NCBI RefSeq assembly: GCF_027107535.1
Contig: NZ_CP114283.1
Span: forward strand, 186,001 to 250,000
Length of the DNA stretch: 64,000 bases
Origin: Streptomyces aurantiacus
GTDB taxonomy: Bacteria > Actinomycetota > Actinomycetes > Streptomycetales > Streptomycetaceae
Direction: 5' to 3'
Part shown: piece after piece, positions 50,014-57,901 of the stretch
How positions within the stretch are numbered: position 1 is the first letter of the stretch
Layout: each line of letters starts with the position of its first letter
The notes under the pieces: generated by a model
The model's input: the letters and a program-made list of their open reading frames with translations, nothing else
Told to the model about the DNA's origin: nothing
Database searches by the model: none
Program-made: the position numbers and the translations under genes

Positions 50014-51459
50014 TCAGCCGGTCAGGGAGGCGCCGAACGCCCCGTACGTGTAGGGCAGTTCGAAGGCGCCCGGGCCGAAGCCGCGGTCGCCGTTCGGGGA
50101 GATGCCGGTGCCGTCGGAGAGCATCGCCGTGACCGCGCCGACGCCTTCGCCCTCGAAGGTCGCGGAGACCGTGTAGTCGGCCCTGCCGTCGGCCGTGACG
50201 TCCGCGAGGAGGACGTCGGAGCCGAAGTAGTCCATCGCCTCGGCGCTGCCGGGGACGCCGGAGGAGGCCTGGGAGAGGGTGCGGCCGCCGGTCTCCGAGA
50301 CGCCGTCCGCCGAGCCCTGGAGGAGGACCGTGGAGCCGGTGTCCTCGATGGACTCGATGTCCTCGAAGATGACGCCGACGGCCAGTTCGCCGTAGCCGTC
50401 GCCGTTCACGTCGCCGATGGACAGGGCGCTGCCGAAACCGTCGTGCGCCTCGTCCGCGCCGGGCACGCCGGGGGAGTCCTGGGTCAGTTCGGCCATCGGC
50501 GCGTCGCCGTTGACCGGGCCGCCCGCCGAGCCGCGGACGACGGTCACCTTCCCGCCGAGGCTGCCGCTGTGGTCGTCCTCCTCGGTGAACACGTTGCCGA
50601 GGGCGATCTCGCCGTAGCCGTCGCCGTCGATGTCGCCGATGGCTATGGACGTGCCGCCGCCCAGGACGCGGGGCACGGACGTCTCCAGGCCCCCGGAGGT
50701 GCCGAGGTAGGCGACTCCCTTGGACCAGCTGTTGGGGCCGTCGCCGGTGAGCTCGGTACGGAACGTCAGGACGAGGTCGTCCTTCTTGTCGCCGTTGGTG
50801 TCCCCGGCCTTGATCGCGTCGACGCCGTACGGGGAGGTCTCGGGCAGGTTGATCCGCTGGGCGGCGCCCGTCGTGCCGGACCGGGTGAAGCCGCCCCTGA
50901 CGACGTACGCGTGCGAGGCGGTGGTGCCCGAGGCCAGGTCGGCCCGGCCGTCGCCGTCGAAGTCGCCCGCGGTCAGGACGCGCCCGAACTCGTCGTGCGC
51001 GGAGACGGCCGGGTCCTTCACGGTCGTGCCGCCCGCGACGCCGCCCGACCCGCCCCACAGGACGGCCACCGTGCCGCCGTCGACGTCGCTGTCGACGTCC
51101 TCGCCGGACGCGCCGACCGCGAGGTCCGCGTACCCGTCGCCGTCGAAGTCGGCGACCGCGAGCGCCGAGCCGAACGTGTCCTCGGCCTCCGGGGTGCCGG
51201 GCACGCCGGCCGAACTCTGGTCGATCACCGTGCGGTTGGCGGGGTCCAGCCCGGTGGGGCCGCCGTAGACGACGGCCACGTAGCCGGCCATGCCCTGGTC
51301 GCCGACCTTGGCGTAGGGCGCGGCGAAGGCGACGTCGCCGTAGCCGTCGCCGTTGAAGTCGCCGCGCAGCCCGGAGGGGGCCGCGGAGGCGGAGGCCGGC
51401 AGGGCGACGAGCAGGCCGGTGGTCAGGGCGGTGGCGATGAGGAGGGTGCGCTTGCGCAA
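50014..51459 (-). CDS. Exported FG-GAP/VCBS propeller protein (array member 5)
   Basis: 481 residues with a Sec signal (TLLIATALTTGLLVALPASASA). Seven calcium-loop motifs: DFNGDGYGD, DFDGDGYAD, DFDGDGRAD, DTNGDKKDD, DIDGDGYGE, DVNGDGYGE and DVTADGRAD. The sequence GASGEDVDSDVDGGTVAVLWG is shared almost exactly with array member 4, showing a recent duplication. Clustered with member 6 (11-nt gap) and 88 nt after member 4. Confidence 0.88.
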   Translation of the reverse strand: MRKRTLLIATALTTGLLVALPASASAAPSGLRGDFNGDGYGDVAFAAPYAKVGDQGMAGYVAVVYGGPTGLDPANRTVIDQSSAGVPGTPEAEDTFGSALAVADFDGDGYADLAVGASGEDVDSDVDGGTVAVLWGGSGGVAGGTTVKDPAVSAHDEFGRVLTAGDFDGDGRADLASGTTASHAYVVRGGFTRSGTTGAAQRINLPETSPYGVDAIKAGDTNGDKKDDLVLTFRTELTGDGPNSWSKGVAYLGTSGGLETSVPRVLGGGTSIAIGDIDGDGYGEIALGNVFTEEDDHSGSLGGKVTVVRGSAGGPVNGDAPMAELTQDSPGVPGADEAHDGFGSALSIGDVNGDGYGELAVGVIFEDIESIEDTGSTVLLQGSADGVSETGGRTLSQASSGVPGSAEAMDYFGSDVLLADVTADGRADYTVSATFEGEGVGAVTAMLSDGTGISPNGDRGFGPGAFELPYTYGAFGASLTG

Positions 51460-51547
51460 GGAAGGTCTCCGGGAGAGGGGGAAGCCGGGCCCGGCACTGT
51501 GGCGTGCGGGCCCGGCCCGGTGTCGAGGGAAGAGGGGAACGGGCAGG

Positions 51548-52999
51548 TCAGTCGGCGAAGTTGGCGCCGAGGACCGGGGTGCCCGAGGCGGAGATGCCGA
51601 CGGTGGAGGTGTAGATGCCGGCGGCGGCGGACAGGGAGCCGTCGGCGCCGGAGCGCAGGGCGTACACGGCGCCGTTGTTGCCGTTCTCGCCGTCGGCGCC
51701 GATGATCACGTCGCCCCGGCCGTCGCCGTCCAGGTCGTCGACGTGCACGTCGGACCCGAAGCGGTCCTCGGCCTCGTTGGAGTTCGGCACACCCGCGGTG
51801 TTCTGGTCGAGGAACCTCGCACCCGCGCCCGTGATGCCGGAGCCGTCCGCGGCGCCGTACAGGACGGTCACCGCACCGGCGTCCACTACGCCGTCGAGGT
51901 CCTCGCCGCGCGAGCTGACGACTAGGTCGAGCCGGCCGTCGCCGTCGACGTCGCCGAGGTCCAGCTCGGAGCCGAACTGGTCGCCCGCCTCACCGCCGCC
52001 CGGGACGCCCGAGGTGTCCTGGTCGATGGTCTGCACGTCGCCCTGGGCCGGCCCGGAGGCGGAACCGTGGCCGATGAGTGCGGCGCCGCCCAGCTGCGCG
52101 CCGGCTATCTCGTCGTCCCAGGCGAGCCCGAACACGATGTCGTCGTAGCCGTCGCTGTCGGTGTCGCCGACGTCCGTGATGATGCCCGCGGGCAGCTTCT
52201 GGTAGTCGGGCGACCGGATGCCGTCCGCGGAGCCCGGGTACCAGAAGTTGGCGTTGTAGCCGTCCTCGGTGTCGGTCTCGTAGCCGTTGACGATCAGGTC
52301 CTCGACACCGTCGCCGTTGGCGTCCCCGGACTGCAGGAAGCGGATGCCCCAGCCGTCGCCGCTCTGTACGGCCACGGACACCGTGTAGTGGCCGCCGGTC
52401 GCGCCGGCGCGGGTGAAGCCGCCCCGGTGGATGTCGACGGTCGCGGAGGTGTACGTGCCGAGGGCCAGGTCGTCCTTGCCGTCGCCGTCGAAGTCGGCGG
52501 CCTCCAGCACACTGCCGAACCAGTCGTGCTTGGCGGCGCGGGGGTCCGCGACCGTCGTGCCGCCCTGGAGGCCCGCGGCGGAGCCCCACAGGACGGCGAC
52601 GGTACCGCCGTCGACGTCGCTGCCGACGTCCTCGCCCTGGGCGCCGACCGCCACGTCGTCGTAGCCGTCGCCGTCGAAGTCGCCGTACGCCGTGTCGGTG
52701 CCGAAGAAGTCGTCCTTCTCGGCCGTGCCGGGGACGCCCGCGGTGTCCTGGGTGATGGTGGCGTGCTCGCCACCCCCGTACAGGACCGTGAGCGCTCCGG
52801 CGGCGGCCTGGCCGTTCACGTACGCGCCGGTGGCGGAGACGGCGACGTCGGCGAGCCCGTCGCCGTTGAAGTCGGCGTCCGCGGCGGCCACGGCGGCGGA
52901 GTCGGCGGCCGTCGCGGCGGACGCCGCGAAGGTGAGGAGGCCGCCCGTCAGAGCGGCGGCGGTCGCCGTCGCGAGGGTGAGCCGAAGGTGCTTGTGCAT
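51548..52999 (-). CDS. Exported FG-GAP/VCBS propeller protein (array member 4)
   Basis: 483 residues with a Sec signal (LATATAAALTGGLLTFAASAATA). Seven calcium-loop motifs: DFNGDGLAD, DFDGDGYDD, DFDGDGKDD, DANGDGVED, DTDSDGYDD, DVDGDGRLD and DLDGDGRGD. Blade two closely matches that of member 5 (GAQGEDVGSDVDGGTVAVLWG). The gap to member 3 is about 215 nt, long enough for a promoter. Function unknown; adhesion or ligand binding is inferred from the propeller fold. Confidence 0.88.
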   Translation of the reverse strand: MHKHLRLTLATATAAALTGGLLTFAASAATAADSAAVAAADADFNGDGLADVAVSATGAYVNGQAAAGALTVLYGGGEHATITQDTAGVPGTAEKDDFFGTDTAYGDFDGDGYDDVAVGAQGEDVGSDVDGGTVAVLWGSAAGLQGGTTVADPRAAKHDWFGSVLEAADFDGDGKDDLALGTYTSATVDIHRGGFTRAGATGGHYTVSVAVQSGDGWGIRFLQSGDANGDGVEDLIVNGYETDTEDGYNANFWYPGSADGIRSPDYQKLPAGIITDVGDTDSDGYDDIVFGLAWDDEIAGAQLGGAALIGHGSASGPAQGDVQTIDQDTSGVPGGGEAGDQFGSELDLGDVDGDGRLDLVVSSRGEDLDGVVDAGAVTVLYGAADGSGITGAGARFLDQNTAGVPNSNEAEDRFGSDVHVDDLDGDGRGDVIIGADGENGNNGAVYALRSGADGSLSAAAGIYTSTVGISASGTPVLGANFAD

Positions 53000-53214
53000 G
53001 CGGGATTCTCCTGCAGCATGCGGGGGCGCCGGCGGGCGCCCGCAGTCAATGGGGTGCGTACCGCCCGCATTTGCCCGGAGTTTCCCCGGGCTTCACGGGC
53101 GGTTGGCGATCAGGAGACCCGCAAGGAGTGACGAGGGTTGTACGTGAGATGGATTATTTTCTCCGGCGGTTCCCGGGACCGGAGGGGAGGACGGGAAGGG
53201 TGAGGTGTGCGGGA

Positions 53215-54630
53215 CTACTTGCCCAGTACTCCGCCGTACGCCACCGCGCCGCCGATCCCGAGCTTCGCGGGCGTCAGTGAGACGGCCGGTCCGCGCGGAC
53301 TGTCGCCCGTGGACGCCCGGTACCAGACGCCCCCGGCCGACGCGTTCTCCCCGGGTGCCCCGATCACCTGGCCCGGGTTTGCGGTCCCGTCGTACCGGCC
53401 GGCCGACACCGCCGACCCGAACAGGTCCCCGGCCTCGGCGGTACCCGCGACCCCCTCGGAGTTCTGGCTGAAGGACGGCCCGGTGAGGACGCCGTCGTCG
53501 CCGGCCCGCAGTTCCCAGTACGCGCCCGCGTTCGCCGCGGAGCCCACCGACTCGTGGCTCGCGCCGGCGATCAGCAGGTCGGCGCCGCTGCCGTCGAGGT
53601 CGGCGACCGCCAGTGCCGCGCCGAAGTTGTCCTCGGGCTCGGCGGTGCCGGCCACGGCCGGGGAGGACTGCGTGGTGCAGGTGACCTTCCCGCCGAGCGT
53701 GCTCCCGGCGGCGCCGTACACCGTGGCGACGGCCCCGCCGAGGCGGTCCTCGCAGGATGTGCTGTCGGCCTCCGGGCCGGGCTCGACCCGGCCGATGGCG
53801 AGGTCGGCGCGGCCATCGCCGTCGAAGTCCCCGGCGGCGAGCGCCGTACCGGAGTCGGACGTGGACCAGGTGCGCTTCCAGGCGCCGGAGGCCAGGCTCA
53901 TCACGTGCGTGCCGCCGATCTCCATGCCGGTGTACGCCGTCGCGAGGTCGTCGGTGCCGTCGTCGTCGAAGTCGCCGCTCGTCAGGGCGCGGACGCTGCC
54001 GAAGCCGTACCCGGCGACGAGGGAGGTCCCGGTGGAGGTGCCCGGCGCGAGCGGGCCGGGGCGCAGGACGGTCGCGCCGCCCTCCTCGCCGTTCTGTGCC
54101 AGGGCGAGGTCGGCGTTCCCGTCGCCGTCGTAGTCGCCGGCCGACAGCAGGCGGCCGAGCTGCACGTCGCCGGTGCCCTTGGCCGCGGTGAAGCCGGAGC
54201 CGAGGCCGTCCGCCGAACCCCACAGCACGTAGGCGGCGCCCTCGTGCGCGGTGCCCGAGCCGGTCTGTTCGCCGGGCGCGGTGACGGCGAGGTCCCCGTA
54301 CCCGTCGCCGTTCAGGTCCGCGGGCTGCACGGCGAAGCCGAACTGATCGCCCGCCTCGGCCGTGCCGGGTATCCCGGAGCTCGCCTGGCTGACCTTGGCC
54401 GCCGAACCGCCGAGGCCGTCCGCCGAGCCCCAGATCACGCTCACGTAACCGGCCTTGGCCCGCCCGTCGGCCGTCCCGCCCGGTACGCCGACCGCGAGGT
54501 CCGCGTACCCGTCGCCGTTGAAGTCGGACCGGTGGACGGGCGCGGCCGTGGCCGAGGGGATCACCAGGACGGCGCCGCCGAGCGCGGCGGCCGCGCCCAG
54601 GACAACGACGGAGAGGGTCTTTCTTCGCAC
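53215..54630 (-). CDS. Exported FG-GAP/VCBS propeller protein (array member 3)
   Basis: The GTG at 54630 follows GGAG with 7-nt spacing and gives 471 residues; longer frames lack a signal at the N-terminus. Signal: TLSVVVLGAAAALGGAVLVIPSATA. Calcium loops: DFNGDGYAD, DLNGDGYGD, DYDGDGNAD, DFDDDGTDD, DFDGDGRAD and DLDGSGAD, with a decayed seventh (RYDGTANPG). C-terminus SLTPAKLGIGGAVAYGGVLG closely resembles that of member 7. Confidence 0.87.
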   Translation of the reverse strand: MRRKTLSVVVLGAAAALGGAVLVIPSATAAPVHRSDFNGDGYADLAVGVPGGTADGRAKAGYVSVIWGSADGLGGSAAKVSQASSGIPGTAEAGDQFGFAVQPADLNGDGYGDLAVTAPGEQTGSGTAHEGAAYVLWGSADGLGSGFTAAKGTGDVQLGRLLSAGDYDGDGNADLALAQNGEEGGATVLRPGPLAPGTSTGTSLVAGYGFGSVRALTSGDFDDDGTDDLATAYTGMEIGGTHVMSLASGAWKRTWSTSDSGTALAAGDFDGDGRADLAIGRVEPGPEADSTSCEDRLGGAVATVYGAAGSTLGGKVTCTTQSSPAVAGTAEPEDNFGAALAVADLDGSGADLLIAGASHESVGSAANAGAYWELRAGDDGVLTGPSFSQNSEGVAGTAEAGDLFGSAVSAGRYDGTANPGQVIGAPGENASAGGVWYRASTGDSPRGPAVSLTPAKLGIGGAVAYGGVLGK

Positions 54631-54899
54631 GGGGCCACTCCAACTCTCGTACACGGAGATCGACTTACGGGGGCGCCCCCGGGGCTCCCCGTGAGGGGCA
54701 CCCTGAGGGGCGCGGGGCTGTGACGTGTGCGGCTCCGCCGCGTGGGCGCGGCCCGCCACGGCCGGCCCGCGGTCTCACGACTGCCGAGAGACCGTGCCGA
54801 ACTGTAGACCCGCCCCACCGGGTCCGAAAGCCGATCCGTCGAACGTACGAAGGGTTGTGTGCCGGTGGCCGTCAGGTGAACGCCGCCTGCCGTCCTCGT

Positions 54900-56390
54900 T
54901 CACCTCAGCCGCAGCGGCACACCGAGCTCTTCGGGGGTGAGGAGCTGCGTCCGTTTCGCGTCGAAATTGTCGTCCGCGCCCCGCAGGACCAGGAAGGCGC
55001 CCTTGCGTTTCTCGTAGAGCGGCCCGAACACGACGGCGTCGGCGTGGTCGTCGCCGTCCACGTCGAGGAGCGGCGGCTGGTAGTGGAAGGCGTTCCACCG
55101 GTGCGGGTTCGGGGTGCCGGGCAGACCGTCGGTCCCGGCGTCGACGGTCTGCTCGCCGTCCGCGGACGGTACGCCCTGCGGGCCGCCGGGCAGCAGCGTG
55201 ACCTTGCCGTCGTGGCGCCGGAAGTTCGGGGTGTTCACCACGACGTCCGGCTTCCCGTCGCCGTTGACGTCGCCCACGGCGGGCGAGGTCCCGAAGTCGA
55301 TCCGCCGCTTCGCGCCGTCCTTCCCCTCGATCACGGACTTCGTACGCCCGCTGCCCAGTCCCGACTTCGCGCCGTACAGGATGGTGAGCGCGCCGCCCTC
55401 GGCAGGCATGTCGGCGGGGGCCACCTCGAGCCGGGTGGGCAGCAGCAGGTCGTCGATGCCGTCGCCGTCCGCGTCGCCGGCGGCCGGCGTGCGCGGGCCG
55501 TCGAAGGTGTCCACGGCCGCGCCGATGGCGGGCTCGCGCGCGGTGTCGCGGACGAGTCCGTCCTCGTCGCCCTCGTAGTAGCCGACCGTGTGCAGGCTCT
55601 CGGGCGCGCTCTCGTCCTCCTCGGCGTCGTAGTCGTACGTGAACACGACCTCGGCCTTCCCGTCGGCGTCGAAGTCGCCGGTGGTGGCCGAGGAGGGCGT
55701 CGCGTAGCCGCCCTGGCTGATGTCGATCGCGGCTTGGCGCTTCGGGGTGCCCGCGCGGTCGAAGGGGCCGTGGAGCAGCAGTCCCGCGGAGCCCGGACCG
55801 GTCTCGGAGTTGTCGCCCCTGCCGCCGTGTCCGCCGTCGATGAGGTCGACGGAGCCGTCGCCGTCGAAGTCGGCGGCGGCGAGCGGCCGGAAGCCGTCGG
55901 GCAGGTCGAGCGCGACGGCGCGGCCGAGGCCCCGGGCGCCGCCGAAGAGGGCGTAGGTCTCCAGCCTGGTGTCTCCCATTCCGCGGCCGGCGACCAGGTC
56001 GGTGAAGCCGTCGCCGTCGAGGTCGGTGCGCAGCAGGGCCGTGAAGTACGTGTCCGTCTTGCCCGGTGAGGTCCGCGCGGCGGAGGCCGGGGCGAGGCCG
56101 TCGGGGGAGCCGTAGGCCACGACCAGGGTCTCGACGGTCCGCGCCCCGTCCTTGGTGCGCGAGGTGACGACGGTCGCGAAGTCGTCGTGGCCGTCGCCGT
56201 TGAAGTCGCCCGGGTCGGGGTTCTCGGACGGTTTTCCGGCGGTGGGCTTCTTCTGGGCGGCGGCCCGGTCGGGTGAGCCGCCGCCGCCACCGCATCCCGT
56301 GAGCAGGCAGACGCCCGCGAGGAGCGTCACGGCGACCGGCAGGGGTCTCGTCGCGAACCGGGGCACCCGGTCGCCCGGAGGGCGCCGCAT
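54900..56390 (-). CDS. FG-GAP/VCBS propeller lipoprotein (array member 2)
   Basis: 496 residues. The signal ends in a lipobox (LAGVCLLTGCGG), so the protein is membrane-anchored. Seven calcium loops: DFNGDGHDD, DLDGDGFTD, DFDGDGSVD, DFDADGKAE, DADGDGIDD, DVNGDGKPD and DVDGDDHAD. The ATG overlaps the stop of member 1 by one base (TGATG at 56388-56392), so both lipoproteins are produced from one coupled unit. C-terminus: TPEELGVPLRL. Confidence 0.87.
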   Translation of the reverse strand: MRRPPGDRVPRFATRPLPVAVTLLAGVCLLTGCGGGGGSPDRAAAQKKPTAGKPSENPDPGDFNGDGHDDFATVVTSRTKDGARTVETLVVAYGSPDGLAPASAARTSPGKTDTYFTALLRTDLDGDGFTDLVAGRGMGDTRLETYALFGGARGLGRAVALDLPDGFRPLAAADFDGDGSVDLIDGGHGGRGDNSETGPGSAGLLLHGPFDRAGTPKRQAAIDISQGGYATPSSATTGDFDADGKAEVVFTYDYDAEEDESAPESLHTVGYYEGDEDGLVRDTAREPAIGAAVDTFDGPRTPAAGDADGDGIDDLLLPTRLEVAPADMPAEGGALTILYGAKSGLGSGRTKSVIEGKDGAKRRIDFGTSPAVGDVNGDGKPDVVVNTPNFRRHDGKVTLLPGGPQGVPSADGEQTVDAGTDGLPGTPNPHRWNAFHYQPPLLDVDGDDHADAVVFGPLYEKRKGAFLVLRGADDNFDAKRTQLLTPEELGVPLRLR

Positions 56391-57712
56391 CAGCGCTCCG
56401 CCCCCAGGAACCCGGAGGTGGAGAAGGTCAGTGCGGGCTTCCGTGCGATCAGGCCCTTCTTCGCGCCCGGGTACACGGCGATCGTGTCCTTGGTGTCCCC
56501 GCGGTAGGTCCGCACCACCAGGTCCGCCCGCTTGTCGCCGTCGAAGTCGGCCACCGCCAGGACCCGGGTGGTCCCCGCGGCCGGCGGCTGCACGGTCACC
56601 ATCCCGGTCGCGGACAGTCCGCCCGCGCGGCCCTTCAGAATCCTCAACTGCGAACCGCTGGACAAGAGTTCGCTCAGTCCGTCGCCGTCGAAGTCCCCGG
56701 AGTCCAGGACCGTGCCGGCGACCGGGAGCTCACCGCGCCGGGTGCCGGGCACGTCGTACCGCAGAGCGGTGCCGCGCATCGTGCCGATCGCCGCGTCGAG
56801 CCCTTTGCCCCCGCCGAACCGCCCGAAGGCGACGTCGACACCGTTCGGGAGGGCGACCGCGGTACCGGTGGGACCGGCCGGCCCGCCCGGGACGAGCGAG
56901 GAGTCGGAGGTGCCGGAACCCTCCGCGGTACGCACGAGCAGGTCGTCGCGACCGTCACCGTCGACGTCCACGGCCGGGGGAGTCGGGACGTTCCCCGGTG
57001 AGGCGAGCGGGGCGCCGGCCGTCTTCGGGGCGCCCTTGCGGGTGAAGGGCCCCTGCAGATGGCTGAGGCGGCCGTCGGAGGCGTGCACGACGAGATCCTC
57101 GGCCCTGTCGCCGTTGAAGTCGCCGCACACCGGCTGGTCCGGCCAGTCGTTGCCGAAACGTGCCTGCGCGGGAATCGCCAGCTTCACCGCTTTCCCGGAC
57201 AGCCCCCGGGACGAACCGAAGAGGATCTGCAGCGGCACGGGCGGCTGCCCCTGCCCGTCGTAGGGCGGGTCGGTCGAGACGACGAGGTCGGTGAAGCCGT
57301 CCTTGTCCAGATCGCAGTTCGCCTCGGCGTCGAAGACGGCGGGCAACTGCCCCTTCGTGGCGGCCGCGTGCTGGGCGGGACTCAGCAACTGCCGTGCGCC
57401 GGGGGCAGGTCCACGGGCGGACCCGTACACGATGCCGATCCCGGCGTCGTCCCCGTGGCTGTCACGCTTCACCAGGTCGTTGAGCACGAGGTCGCGGTGC
57501 CCGTCGCCGTTGAAGTCGCTGTCCACGCGACTGCCCCGGCCGAGCGGTACGGGGATCCGGGCGGGTGCCTTGGCGACCGTGACGGGCTCGCGCCGCGCGG
57601 CGTCGGAGCGGTCCTCGCCGCCCCCGCCGCCCGGCCCGCCGCAGCCGGCGAGCAGCAGTGCGCCGCTCGCCACGGCACCCGCCACACGTATCCCGCTCTT
57701 CCCCATGGTCAC
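56390..57712 (-). CDS. FG-GAP/VCBS propeller lipoprotein (array member 1)
   Basis: The GTG at 57712 (GGGG 5 nt upstream; ATG 57706 also possible) gives 440 residues with a lipobox (SGALLLAGCGG) and a Gly-rich tether. Calcium loops: DFNGDGHRD, DLDKDGFTD, DFNGDRAED, DVDGDGRDD, DFDGDGLSE and DFDGDKRAD, with a seventh blade lacking the loop (RFGGGKGLD). It is the promoter-proximal gene of the array, 189 nt downstream of the zinc-ribbon gene. Confidence 0.87.
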   Translation of the reverse strand: MTMGKSGIRVAGAVASGALLLAGCGGPGGGGGEDRSDAARREPVTVAKAPARIPVPLGRGSRVDSDFNGDGHRDLVLNDLVKRDSHGDDAGIGIVYGSARGPAPGARQLLSPAQHAAATKGQLPAVFDAEANCDLDKDGFTDLVVSTDPPYDGQGQPPVPLQILFGSSRGLSGKAVKLAIPAQARFGNDWPDQPVCGDFNGDRAEDLVVHASDGRLSHLQGPFTRKGAPKTAGAPLASPGNVPTPPAVDVDGDGRDDLLVRTAEGSGTSDSSLVPGGPAGPTGTAVALPNGVDVAFGRFGGGKGLDAAIGTMRGTALRYDVPGTRRGELPVAGTVLDSGDFDGDGLSELLSSGSQLRILKGRAGGLSATGMVTVQPPAAGTTRVLAVADFDGDKRADLVVRTYRGDTKDTIAVYPGAKKGLIARKPALTFSTSGFLGAER

Positions 57713-57901
57713 GTCAACCCCGACCGCATCGTGAGACAACAACCTGCACATGATGCGGGGCGGGAGGTCATAAGTCACCAGGGTCGAAGGTCCTGAATGG
57801 GAGGTCGGGCGGGGCGAGCCGGGGCGAAGCGCCCGTATCGGCGCCCGCCCCGGTGCCGCGTCACACGGTGCCGTCGCACCGGCGCCCGCCCCGGCGTTCC
57901 G

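Noticed and set aside
46918..57712. Seven FG-GAP genes read as a CRISPR-like or simple DNA repeat array
   Set aside because: The repetition is at protein level with diverged DNA; no regular short DNA repeats with spacers occur anywhere in the window.
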